NCBI GenBank assembly: GCA_047635055.1
Contig: JBLIIJ010000003.1
Location: forward strand, 1 to 64,000
Reading direction: 5' to 3'
Origin: JAVJRN01 sp047635055
GTDB lineage: Bacteria > Bacteroidota > Bacteroidia > Cytophagales > Cyclobacteriaceae
DNA: 64,000 nucleotides
In this document: in pieces, positions 45,672-54,697 of the stretch
Layout: every line of letters begins with the position of its first letter
Position numbering within the stretch: the stretch's first letter is position 1
Position numbers and translations under genes: made by a program
The notes under the pieces: generated by a model
Seen by the model: the letters and a program-made list of their open reading frames with translations, nothing else
Databases searched by the model: none
Told to the model about the DNA's origin: nothing

Positions 45672-46895
45672 ATGTCTGCAGACACTTTAACCCAAAACGG
45701 ACAAACAACGAAAAGGAGTTTCGTTGATGATTTTGAATCACCAGATTTCTATCAATTAGATGATCTTTTCACAGAAGAGCACAAGCTTATTCGGTCGTCA
45801 ATTAGAGATTTTGTAAAAAAAGAAATCACCCCTTACATAGAAGAATGGGCAGAGAAAAACCATTTTCCTTATGAAATAGTAAGAAAATTCGGAGAGGTAG
45901 GCGCCTTTGGGCCAACAGTTCCTGAAGCGTACGGAGGTGGTGGTTTAGATTATATATCCTACGGTCTTATCATGCAAGAAATTGAAAGAGGAGATTCAGG
46001 TATGAGATCTACTGCATCGGTTCAAGGATCGCTAGTGATGCACCCAATATATGCTTATGGATCTGAAGAACAAAGGAAAAAATACCTTCCAAAACTGGCA
46101 TCAGGTGAAATGCTCGGTTGTTTTGGATTAACGGAACCGAACCATGGCTCCAATCCATCAGGCATGGAAACTAAGTTTACTGATGAAGGAGATCATTATT
46201 TATTGAATGGAGCCAAAATGTGGATTTCCAATTCGCCAAAAGCTGATATAGCTGTAGTATGGGCTAAAAACGAAGCAGGAAGAATCAAAGGATTGATTGT
46301 AGAGCGTGGAATGGAAGGGTTCTCTACGCCAGAAACTCATGGAAAATGGTCACTTAGAGCATCTTGCACTGGTGAGCTTGTTTTTAGTGATGTCAAGGTT
46401 CCTAAGGAAAACTTATTACCAAATAAGGATGGATTAGGTGCTCCGATGGGGTGCTTGGACAAAGCACGCTTTGGCATAGCTTGGGGAGCGATTGGAGCAG
46501 CCATGGATTGCTATGAGTCATCAAGAAGATACGCCGCAGAGCGTATTCAATTTGATAAGCCGATTGCTGGTTTTCAGTTGGTGCAGAAAAAATTATCGGA
46601 AATGCTCACGGAAATAACCAAGGCTCAATTGCTTAATTGGAAGCTTGCGATCATGATGGATGCAGGTACAGCAACGACACCACAAATATCCATGGCAAAA
46701 AGAAATAGTGTTGAAGTAGCAATGAACATTGCCCGTGAGGCAAGGCAGATTCATGGTGGCATGGGAATCACGGGAGAATATCCAATGATGAGACACATGA
46801 TGAACCTTGAATCAGTGGTTACTTACGAGGGTACACATGATATTCATTTACTCATTTTGGGTGCTGAGATCACAGGCCTTCAGGCGTTCAAATAA
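45672..46895 (+). CDS. gcdH: Glutaryl-CoA dehydrogenase
   Basis: 407 residues of the acyl-CoA dehydrogenase fold. The glutaryl-CoA type is indicated by the substrate-loop Arg in MRSTASVQGSLVMHPI, by LGCFGLTEPNHGSNPSGMET and by the catalytic base Glu386 in TYEGTHDIH. It oxidises and decarboxylates glutaryl-CoA to crotonyl-CoA in tryptophan and lysine breakdown, with FAD. It stands opposite tryptophan 2,3-dioxygenase and ends at a strong terminator. Confidence 0.93.
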   Translation: MSADTLTQNGQTTKRSFVDDFESPDFYQLDDLFTEEHKLIRSSIRDFVKKEITPYIEEWAEKNHFPYEIVRKFGEVGAFGPTVPEAYGGGGLDYISYGLIMQEIERGDSGMRSTASVQGSLVMHPIYAYGSEEQRKKYLPKLASGEMLGCFGLTEPNHGSNPSGMETKFTDEGDHYLLNGAKMWISNSPKADIAVVWAKNEAGRIKGLIVERGMEGFSTPETHGKWSLRASCTGELVFSDVKVPKENLLPNKDGLGAPMGCLDKARFGIAWGAIGAAMDCYESSRRYAAERIQFDKPIAGFQLVQKKLSEMLTEITKAQLLNWKLAIMMDAGTATTPQISMAKRNSVEVAMNIAREARQIHGGMGITGEYPMMRHMMNLESVVTYEGTHDIHLLILGAEITGLQAFK

Positions 46896-46907
46896 ATTTA
46901 TTCATTC

Positions 46908-46937
46908 AAAAAAGGGTCTCAATGGAGACCCTTTTTT
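46908..46937 (+). terminator. Rho-independent terminator after gcdH
   Basis: Thirteen-base perfect stem (AAAAAAGGGTCTC with GAGACCCTTTTTT) around an AATG loop, 12 bases after the stop codon. The G/C core is followed by six T. Confidence 0.9.
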
Positions 46938-47063
46938 GTTTATAGTGATTTTTTAGCGTTCATCTAGCTAATTGACCTTTTGTACTCAATAAGCCTAACT
47001 CAAAACCCTATTAAATTAAATTACAGTAACACATATTCTAAATTCAACTATAAAATTTAACCT

Positions 47064-50000
47064 ATGAGAAAATGGATTTTAGGTCTAATGCTGGTTGTGG
47101 CGATACAAATCTCGGCACAGGAGTCTTTTCCTGTCAATGGAGTGGTAGATAAGAGGCCAGGACTTTATGCATTTACCAACGCCGTATTATTTACGGATTA
47201 TCAAACGCAAATCGATAATGCAATACTTGTTATTAAAGATGGAAAAGTAATTGCTTCAGGTGCAGGGATTGCTATTCCTAAAGGAGCAATAGTGACTGAT
47301 CTAAAAGGTAAATACATTTATCCAGCATTTATTGATCCTTACACTAACATAGGAATGCCAGAAGTAAAAAAAACGGCTGGGTTTGGTGGCAAACCACAGT
47401 ATGGGAGTGGCAGAGAAGAAGCTTTTGGTTGGAATGATGCTATTAAGGCAGATTTTAATTCCTCAGCCAAATATACCCTAGATGAAAAGGCAGCTTCAGA
47501 AATGAGAAAGCTCGGTTTTGGGGCGGTAGTTACTTTTCGTCCAGATGGTATCGTCAGGGGAACTGGGGCAATGGTCAACCTTTCAGATGGGCCCGTTCAA
47601 GAGTCCATTATTAAGGATAAAGCTTCCGCTCAATTTTCTTTCAACAGAGGAAGTTCCAAACAAGAGTATCCTAGTTCAATCATGGGAATGGTTGCTTTGT
47701 TGAGACAAACATATCTTGATGCGTCATGGTACACTTCATCTGCCAATGATAATCAGGTAAATCTTAGCCTAACAGCATTCAATGAACTAAAAAGCTTACC
47801 TACAGTATTTGAAGCAAATGGAGGCAAGCTTAGAGTGCTATTGGCTGATAAAGTTGGCGATGAGTTTGGAGTACAATACATTATCAAAGGGACAGGAGAT
47901 GAGTATCAAAGAGCAGAGGAGATAAAATCTACCAATGCAAGCCTAATCATTCCACTTGTATATCCAGAAGCTTATGATGTCGATGATCCATTGGCGGCAT
48001 TAGATGTGAGTTTGGCGGATATGAAGCATTGGGAAATGGCGGCTTCAAATGCAAAAATACTAACAGATAAGGGGATTGAAATAGCTTTTACCACTGATGG
48101 TCTAAAAACAAAAGGTGATATCTGGAAAAATCTACGTAAAGCTGTTGAAAGAGGACTTACTGAAGAACAAGCGCTAAAAGCATTTACTTATACGCCAGCC
48201 AAGCTTTTTAAAGTTCAAAATGATGTGGGTAGTCTGAAAAACGGCAGCCAAGCAAACTTTTTCATAAGTTCAGAAAACATTTTTAACGAAGAAGCAAAAA
48301 TCCATCAAACATGGGTTGGTGGTAGGAGATATGACTTTTCCCCACTTGAAACGGAGGATTTTTCAGGCAAGTATTCATTTTCAGTCGATGGTGCTTCGAT
48401 GAACTTATCACTAGATGGAGAAGGCAATTCACCAAAAGCCAAAATCATTATCAATGATTCCACATCTGTTGATGTAACCTTCAAAGTCAGTGATAATAGA
48501 GCAGTAGTAAACTATACACCAAAAGATGCTGATGCAACAGTTCGATTGAGCGGTTGGCTCAAGGAAGACGGATTTGCTGGAATTGGTCAATTGTCAGATG
48601 GAACAGAGGTAAGCTGGACAGCCAAAAGAACAGGCGATCTTGAAGCTGATGAAGAAAAAGTAGAGAAGGAAGAGGAGAAAAAAGAAGAAGAGGAATTTGG
48701 TTCTATGATTTTTCCTTTTGTTGCTAACGGATGGACTAACCAGCCAACTCAGGAAACAATTTTGTTTAAAAACGCCACTGTTTGGACATTGGAGGGTGAG
48801 GAAAAACTAGAAGGTGCTGATGTCCTAGTCAAGGACGGTAAAATCGCAAAAGTAGGAAAAGGGCTAGTGATTGCCGGAGCGAAAGAAATAGATGCTACAG
48901 GAAAGCATATCACTCCTGGTATTGTAGATGAGCATTCACATGCCGCGCTAAGCTCGGTAAATGAAGGAAGCTCAGCGATTACTGCAGAAGTTCGGATGTA
49001 TGATGCTATTGATTCGGAAGACATAGATATATATCGACAATTGGCCGGTGGCGTTACTGCAGCACAACTGCTACATGGTTCAGCCAATCCTGTTGGTGGT
49101 CAGTCAGCATTGGTTAAGTTCCGTTGGGGAGCAAGTCCGGAAGCGATGAAACTTAAAGGAGCCGATGGATTTATAAAATTTGCGCTAGGGGAAAATGTGA
49201 AGCAGTCAAATTGGGGTGATGACAATACGATTAGATTCCCTCAGACTCGAATGGGAACTGAAATGGTCTATGTTGATGGATTTACCCGTGCAAAAGAATA
49301 TGGGGAAGCCAAGGCAAAATATGATGGTTTATCTGCGAAAGTCAAAGCAACAACTGCTTCACCAAGAAGGGACTTGAAGCTGGAAACTTTGCTCGAAATC
49401 ATCAATGAGGAGAGGTTTATTACTTGTCATTCTTATGTCCAATCGGAGATCAACATGTTGATGAAAGTTGCGGAAGATTTTGATTTCAGAATCAATACTT
49501 TCACGCATATTTTGGAAGGATATAAAATAGCAGATAAAATGGCCAAGCATGGAGCCGGAGGGTCAACTTTCGCCGATTGGTGGGCTTATAAATGGGAAGT
49601 TCGTTATGCGATTCCATACAATGCCTCATTGATGAGTATGGCTGGTGTGACATCCGCGATAAACTCTGATGATGCAGAAATGGCAAGAAGGCTCAACCAA
49701 GAAGCGGCAAAATCGGTGAAGTATGGTGGTATGTCAGAAATCGAAGCATTGAAGCTTGTCACCTTGAATCCCGCAAAACTTTTGCATCTCGACGATCAAA
49801 TGGGCAGCATTAAAGTGGGGAAAGATGCAGATATTGTCCTGTGGGATGACCATCCATTATCCGTTTATGCCAAAGTTGACATGACTTTGGTTGACGGAAT
49901 TGTATACTACAGCAAGGAACAAGACGTGGAAAATCAAAAAGCAATCGCAGTAGAGCGAACAAGACTCATCAATAAGATGAAAGGCGCAAAAGCTGATGGA

Positions 50001-50099
50001 GCGAAGACCCAGAAACCAATGAAGAAAGAAAAGCACATGTTTCATTGTGAAGACATAGTGGCTGATGGTATCATTCTAAATATTAATCACAATGATTAA
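47064..50099 (+). CDS. Exported tandem amidohydrolase-family protein
   Basis: 1,011 residues. Signal peptide (AIQISAQ, about residue 19). Two amidohydrolase modules are joined by a Glu/Lys-rich linker (about 527-545). The N-terminal module keeps the fold (TNIGMPEVKK, FTTDGLK) but has lost the HxH metal pair, which is replaced by PYTN. The C-terminal module has HSH in GIVDEHSHAAL, later His in TCHSYVQSE and FTHILEGYK, and Asp in AINSDDAEM, enough for a metal centre of the imidazolonepropionase type. A basic tail ends the protein. The substrate is unknown; cyclic amides or peptides are the family's range. It overlaps the next gene by eight bases. Confidence 0.87.
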   Translation: MRKWILGLMLVVAIQISAQESFPVNGVVDKRPGLYAFTNAVLFTDYQTQIDNAILVIKDGKVIASGAGIAIPKGAIVTDLKGKYIYPAFIDPYTNIGMPEVKKTAGFGGKPQYGSGREEAFGWNDAIKADFNSSAKYTLDEKAASEMRKLGFGAVVTFRPDGIVRGTGAMVNLSDGPVQESIIKDKASAQFSFNRGSSKQEYPSSIMGMVALLRQTYLDASWYTSSANDNQVNLSLTAFNELKSLPTVFEANGGKLRVLLADKVGDEFGVQYIIKGTGDEYQRAEEIKSTNASLIIPLVYPEAYDVDDPLAALDVSLADMKHWEMAASNAKILTDKGIEIAFTTDGLKTKGDIWKNLRKAVERGLTEEQALKAFTYTPAKLFKVQNDVGSLKNGSQANFFISSENIFNEEAKIHQTWVGGRRYDFSPLETEDFSGKYSFSVDGASMNLSLDGEGNSPKAKIIINDSTSVDVTFKVSDNRAVVNYTPKDADATVRLSGWLKEDGFAGIGQLSDGTEVSWTAKRTGDLEADEEKVEKEEEKKEEEEFGSMIFPFVANGWTNQPTQETILFKNATVWTLEGEEKLEGADVLVKDGKIAKVGKGLVIAGAKEIDATGKHITPGIVDEHSHAALSSVNEGSSAITAEVRMYDAIDSEDIDIYRQLAGGVTAAQLLHGSANPVGGQSALVKFRWGASPEAMKLKGADGFIKFALGENVKQSNWGDDNTIRFPQTRMGTEMVYVDGFTRAKEYGEAKAKYDGLSAKVKATTASPRRDLKLETLLEIINEERFITCHSYVQSEINMLMKVAEDFDFRINTFTHILEGYKIADKMAKHGAGGSTFADWWAYKWEVRYAIPYNASLMSMAGVTSAINSDDAEMARRLNQEAAKSVKYGGMSEIEALKLVTLNPAKLLHLDDQMGSIKVGKDADIVLWDDHPLSVYAKVDMTLVDGIVYYSKEQDVENQKAIAVERTRLINKMKGAKADGAKTQKPMKKEKHMFHCEDIVADGIILNINHND

Positions 50100-51393
50100 G
50101 TCAATATCAATATTCATTTTAGCATGGAGTATTAGTCTAGGATTAAAAGCTCAGGTACCTGCACCAGGCCCAGAACAAACAGCGCCCATTGCCATTATTA
50201 AAGGCACAGCTCATATTGGCAATGGGGAAGTGGTTGAAAATTCCGTTGTTCTATTTACAAATGGAAAAATAGAATCAGTTGGGGTATACAACCCTACTTT
50301 TGATTATTCTCTTTACAAAATAATCGATGCTACTGGTAAGGATATTTATCCAGGACTAATACTGCCATTAACCAAGCTTGGCTTAGAAGAAGTGGCGGCA
50401 GTGAGAGCAACGAGAGATGATTCTGAAGTTGGCAGTATCAAGCCACATATAAGATCGGCGATTGCTTTTAATACTGATAGTGAGATCATTCCAACGATGA
50501 AGTTTAATGGCATTCAAATAGCCCAAATAGCACCTGTTGGAGGTCGAATCGAAGGAACTTCGAGTATCATGCAACTAGATGCATGGAATTGGGAGGATGC
50601 TTTGTATAAAGAAGATGATGGCGTTCATATGAATTGGCCCAATATTACCACTGGTGCAAAATGGTGGTTGGGAGAGAAAGGTAGGAAACCGAATGATAAA
50701 TATGCAGAACAAGTAGCGGCTATCAAGGAATTGATGGATGATACCAAATCATACATGGACATTCAGCCGACTACAACCAATCTCGTGTTGAAAGCTATGG
50801 CTGAGGTAATCAATGGTAATAGAACGTTATTTATATATGTAAATAGACCACAAGAGATCATTGAGGCGATCCAAATGTCCAAAGAATTCGCTATTCCAAA
50901 TGTTGTGCTTGCTGGATGTGAAGACGTTTGGCCGGTGGTTGACTTGGTAAAAGAGAGTGGTTACCCTGTATTGTTAGAAAATGTTCATCGCAGACCGAAT
51001 ATGGATGATCAGGATATCAATCACCCGTTTAAATTGGCGGGTATGCTTGCTGATAAAGGGGTGTTGGTAGGCTTGACCTACGTTTCGGGAATGCTTGCCA
51101 GTGCTCGAAATCTACCATTTTTTGCTGGTACGGTTGCCGCATATGGTACTGACAAGGAAGACGCATTATCAATGATTACTCTCAATACAGCCAAAATTTT
51201 AAGAATTGATGAATTAACGGGATCTTTAGAATCAGGCAAAGATGCGAATATTGTGATCTCTACCGGAGATATACTGGATATGCGTACAAACAATGTTGAG
51301 TATAGCTTTATTCAAGGCAGAGAAGTTGATTTAGAAGCTTTGCAACAGCGGTTATATCAGAAGTATAAAGAGAAGTACGAAGCACAGAAGTAG
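50092..51393 (+). CDS. Exported degenerate amidohydrolase-like protein
   Basis: 433 residues. Signal peptide ends near LGLKAQ. The amidohydrolase fold is recognisable (GNGEVVENSVVLFTNGKIES at the start, TLNTAKILRIDE and GSLESGKDANIVI near the end), but the first metal motif HxH is replaced (YPGLILPLTKLG) and the late Asp is missing. It is therefore probably not catalytic and may pair with the larger neighbour, whose N-terminal half is similarly degenerate. Overlap of eight bases with the upstream gene supports coupled synthesis. A terminator follows. Confidence 0.82.
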   Translation: MIKSISIFILAWSISLGLKAQVPAPGPEQTAPIAIIKGTAHIGNGEVVENSVVLFTNGKIESVGVYNPTFDYSLYKIIDATGKDIYPGLILPLTKLGLEEVAAVRATRDDSEVGSIKPHIRSAIAFNTDSEIIPTMKFNGIQIAQIAPVGGRIEGTSSIMQLDAWNWEDALYKEDDGVHMNWPNITTGAKWWLGEKGRKPNDKYAEQVAAIKELMDDTKSYMDIQPTTTNLVLKAMAEVINGNRTLFIYVNRPQEIIEAIQMSKEFAIPNVVLAGCEDVWPVVDLVKESGYPVLLENVHRRPNMDDQDINHPFKLAGMLADKGVLVGLTYVSGMLASARNLPFFAGTVAAYGTDKEDALSMITLNTAKILRIDELTGSLESGKDANIVISTGDILDMRTNNVEYSFIQGREVDLEALQQRLYQKYKEKYEAQK

Positions 51394-51412
51394 AGATTGA
51401 AATTTCATATTT

Positions 51413-51447
51413 AAGCCAACTCAATATTTTGAGTTGGCTTTTTTTTT
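51413..51447 (+). terminator. Rho-independent terminator after the amidohydrolase pair
   Basis: AAGCCAACTCAA (51413-51424) pairs with TTGAGTTGGCTT (51429-51440) around a TATT loop and is followed by a run of T. It separates this unit from the sigma-factor operon. Confidence 0.9.
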
Positions 51448-51517
51448 GAAATAAATTCATATCCTTTACAGCGTTTACCCACTTATTTGCATTTATACTA
51501 TTGAAGCACATTGATAA

Positions 51518-52060
51518 TTGAGCCAACTAACCGAAATACAACTCATTACCCGCTGTAAAAAGGATGACCGGAGGGCTCAGAAGCTTCTTTATGAAGAATA
51601 TATAGATGAAATGATAGGTGTGAGCATAAGATATTTGAGAGATGAACAAATAGCATTCGAAGTGTTAAATCAATCGTTTCTAAAGGTTTTTACCAATATT
51701 CTCACTTTTGAATATCAAGAAGAAGGAAGTTTGAGAGGCTGGATAAAACGAATTGTCATTAATGAAGCGCTTATGTATTTAAGAAAAAAAGATCATCATC
51801 TTCAAATGCTTTCTATTGACGATGATTCGATCCAGCCGACTTCCAATGAAATTGATAATATCGATGGGGAGTACCTGCATGAATGTATTAGAAAATTACC
51901 AACTGGAGCAGGTCTTGTATTTAATCTCCACACTATCGAAGGTTTTAGTCACAAAGAGATAGCTACTCAATTAAATATTGAAGAGAGTTCATCGCGTTCT
52001 CAACTGACATACGCGAAAAAACTTTTAAGATCCATCATTCAAAAAGGTCATTTATTATGA
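51518..52060 (+). CDS. ECF-type RNA polymerase sigma factor
   Basis: 180 residues from TTG at 51518; no upstream ATG is in frame and an internal ATG would remove part of the sigma-2 region. Sigma-2 covers about 25-95 (LLYEEYIDEMIGVSIRYL, WIKRIVINEALMYLRKK) and sigma-4 about 118-175 (KLPTGAGLVFNLHTIEGFSH, IATQLNIEESSSRSQLTYAK). It directs transcription of a specific regulon, probably including its own operon. Its stop overlaps the next start (ATGA). Confidence 0.93.
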   Translation: MSQLTEIQLITRCKKDDRRAQKLLYEEYIDEMIGVSIRYLRDEQIAFEVLNQSFLKVFTNILTFEYQEEGSLRGWIKRIVINEALMYLRKKDHHLQMLSIDDDSIQPTSNEIDNIDGEYLHECIRKLPTGAGLVFNLHTIEGFSHKEIATQLNIEESSSRSQLTYAKKLLRSIIQKGHLL

Positions 52061-52551
52061 TTGAAAATTGGAAAAATAAGATCGAGCAAGCCGACAAGAA
52101 CGTTCAGGTCAAATCCTGGAAAAAAGAAGAACTGTGGTCTGCTATTGAATCAAAGCAAAAGAAAAAACAACACCATGTTGTCTGGTTGAAATATGCCGCA
52201 GGTATCATTTTACTACTTTCTGGTATAATCCTTTTTACGAATCGTCCAGCTGAAAACATTGTTTTTTCGTCGGTAGAATTCTACGAAATGGAACGAATAG
52301 AAGAGTACTCGGACATTGAGCAAGGGAAAGCTTTTATTGCTACTTCATGCCAAAAAGAATTACCGATATGCTCTTCAGAAGAATTTCTTACCATCTATTC
52401 CGACTTAGACTTAATTGAATATGAGAAAGAAGCACTTTTGAGACAGATCGATAAATATGGTCAAGACGAAGTGATGATGGATGCGCTTATCCAAATTGTC
52501 AATGAAGAAACTTCTCTGACCGGTCAACTCATTCAAATGATTCTATCATGA
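52057..52551 (+). CDS. Probable anti-sigma factor, single membrane span
   Basis: 164 residues. A short basic cytoplasmic segment (1-42; WKKEELWSAIESKQKKK) precedes one transmembrane helix (about 44-61) and a periplasmic domain of about 100 residues with two cysteines (CQKELPIC). I see no zinc-binding anti-sigma motif. Position directly after the ECF gene, topology and the W..EELWSAIE pattern common in Bacteroidota anti-sigma factors support the call; the sequence alone does not prove it. It overlaps both neighbours by four bases. Confidence 0.72.
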   Translation: MIENWKNKIEQADKNVQVKSWKKEELWSAIESKQKKKQHHVVWLKYAAGIILLLSGIILFTNRPAENIVFSSVEFYEMERIEEYSDIEQGKAFIATSCQKELPICSSEEFLTIYSDLDLIEYEKEALLRQIDKYGQDEVMMDALIQIVNEETSLTGQLIQMILS

Positions 52552-53474
52552 AAAAATGGTACTATAAAAGCGAAAAGGAATTTTTTAAATGGGCCATACT
52601 CTTCATAGTTTGGTTTTCACCCATGGTCGAGCTAAAAGCTCAATCTGTCTATCAGGTAGCCACACAGACGTTCAAGGAGTCAAAAAATTGGAATCAAGGC
52701 GATACACTCAAGGTAATTGGAGAAAAGTCCTCAATTAAAATTCAAAGCTGGAATAAAAACGTGATCGAGGTGGAAATTAAGTTTGTTTCAAAACATCCCG
52801 AAAAAGCTATTGCGCTATCTGAGCTTAGTTATTTACACTATAATTTCGAGTCATTCGAAAAGCTATTTGTGCTAAATAACTATTTTCAGAGTAATGATAA
52901 GTATCAGAAAGTAAGAGGGGTATTGATTGTTGAATACATCATTAAAGTTCCGATTTACTGTCCAATTAAACTAGAGAATCAATATGGCAGTATCCAAATA
53001 AAAAATCTAGACTCGGATATAAGTATTATTTCAAAATTTACAGATGTCAACTTATTTGACACAAAAGGCTATCTGAAATTGCTCACAACATTTGGTAAGG
53101 TAAACCTAGAAAAACACGATGGAGATATTCAATTTGAGACCAATAGAACGGATGTCGTGGGGGCACAATTGAATTCCAATATATCTGGAACGGCATTTTA
53201 TGGACAAATCTTATTCGACCAGGATTTCCGTCGAAATATTGTCATATCGGCCAAGAGAACGGCTGTCAATATTGTGCTGGCGGATGCTATTGAAGCATAT
53301 AATTTTGAGTTGCAAAGTTTATTTGGTGAGGTACTTATACCTGATAAATTGGGAGAGAGCCATAAGTCTAAGTTTGAGAAGTCAGGTGATTATGCAGATA
53401 CCAAAATTAGCATCAATACCACCCACAGTAATATTAATATCCAATCTAAAGTAAAAGAGTATGTTAAAAATTAG
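52548..53474 (+). CDS. Exported DUF4097-like beta-helix protein
   Basis: 308 residues. An N-terminal hydrophobic stretch (about 15-33, ending VELKAQ) is a likely signal peptide. The remainder is strand-rich with repeated short turns (IKLENQYGSIQIKNLDSD, LTTFGKVNLEKHDGDIQFET, INTTHSNINIQS), like the putative adhesin/DUF4097 beta-helix fold often encoded beside sigma/anti-sigma pairs in Bacteroidota. Function unknown. The last 14 bases overlap the next gene. Confidence 0.7.
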   Translation: MKKWYYKSEKEFFKWAILFIVWFSPMVELKAQSVYQVATQTFKESKNWNQGDTLKVIGEKSSIKIQSWNKNVIEVEIKFVSKHPEKAIALSELSYLHYNFESFEKLFVLNNYFQSNDKYQKVRGVLIVEYIIKVPIYCPIKLENQYGSIQIKNLDSDISIISKFTDVNLFDTKGYLKLLTTFGKVNLEKHDGDIQFETNRTDVVGAQLNSNISGTAFYGQILFDQDFRRNIVISAKRTAVNIVLADAIEAYNFELQSLFGEVLIPDKLGESHKSKFEKSGDYADTKISINTTHSNINIQSKVKEYVKN

Positions 53475-54600
53475 TACTTTCTTGATCATATTGATAAGCG
53501 TTTTTGCTACAAAAAAAGTGAGAGCACAAAAAATTGAATTAGACACTGACTCAAAAAAATTAGACCACACAAAGTATCAGTATTTTGATATTAATGATTA
53601 TAAAAAGAAAACAGTGTTAAAATTAAGTTCGAAAACTAATCCCTATTTTTTAGACGGCATAACACTTGCATTAGAGCAAAAAGTCAATCGTTTTATTTCA
53701 GTTCAGGGACAAATTAGTAGTGGCGATATTAATTCATTAGGTCTAAGCTCAAGGTTTTATTATAAAAAACTGAGCAAGGATGCTATCAATAATGTAACCG
53801 GACCCTATGTGGGAGTCTCCTGGAATTATTATTCTCAACCAACCTATTTGGGAGATTTAGATTTTAACTTTTATTCGATGGATTTCGGGTTTCAGACGAG
53901 AAAAGGCAGATATGGTTTATTTGATCTGAAAACCAGTTTAGAATATGAACCTGCATTGAATCAATTTGGTATCCGACTCTCACCAGCTATTTCACTATCA
54001 GGGTTTATTCGATCGAGAAATCAACCACTACCAAGCAGAAAACAAGCGATATTGAATAATCAAAATTTAGTTTTGGCATTGTATAATCCTAACCTTCGGT
54101 TTTCTGACAGAGCTGAAGAACTATATTTTTCATTAGATATTAATTTTTCTTTAGAAAAAAAGATAGCACAACATTTTTCTCTATTGAGCACTTTCACATA
54201 TTCTACTTACAAGTCTATGTTAGTGGATTTAGACTATTCGTCCGTGATGAATTCTGGGAAATTAAGTATAGCTGTTAGAGCATATCCTTTTATAGTCAAG
54301 AGACTTTTAAAGGGTTACAATTATGAAATGACAGGTTTTTATTTATCTCCCAATTTATCGACTAGTTTATTTAAGCAAAGACAAAGCAGAATTATAGGCG
54401 ATGAAATTGAAAAGCGAAGGCCTGTAGAATCGATCATCGGTGGAATTCAATTGGGTTTTCAAGACCGAATAAACAACCGGCTTTTTTACGATTTTTATGC
54501 TGGTATGAATTATTCTCATGCAGGGTTTGTAGATGCTGCATACAGTGACAAGTTCTTTCATTCATATGGTCTCAAATTTGGCTACATACTCAATAAGTAA
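53461..54600 (+). CDS. Outer-membrane beta-barrel-like protein
   Basis: 379 residues. Signal peptide ends near KVRAQ (about residue 22). The body is made of alternating aromatic/hydrophobic strands (VSVQ-type segments such as GPYVGVSWNYYSQ, YSMDFGFQTRKGRYGLFDL, HSYGLKFGYILN), as in small outer-membrane barrels. I recognise no named family. Its place as last gene of the ECF operon suggests a target or sensor in envelope homeostasis; this is inference. Confidence 0.7.
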   Translation: MLKISTFLIILISVFATKKVRAQKIELDTDSKKLDHTKYQYFDINDYKKKTVLKLSSKTNPYFLDGITLALEQKVNRFISVQGQISSGDINSLGLSSRFYYKKLSKDAINNVTGPYVGVSWNYYSQPTYLGDLDFNFYSMDFGFQTRKGRYGLFDLKTSLEYEPALNQFGIRLSPAISLSGFIRSRNQPLPSRKQAILNNQNLVLALYNPNLRFSDRAEELYFSLDINFSLEKKIAQHFSLLSTFTYSTYKSMLVDLDYSSVMNSGKLSIAVRAYPFIVKRLLKGYNYEMTGFYLSPNLSTSLFKQRQSRIIGDEIEKRRPVESIIGGIQLGFQDRINNRLFYDFYAGMNYSHAGFVDAAYSDKFFHSYGLKFGYILNK

Positions 54601-54697
54601 TATTTACTGTTGAAGAGCTAGTCAAATACGCCAGATCGAAGTGTATATGTGATCAAATATTTTAAACATCATCTATTTTTAGCCAAACCATAAATAA

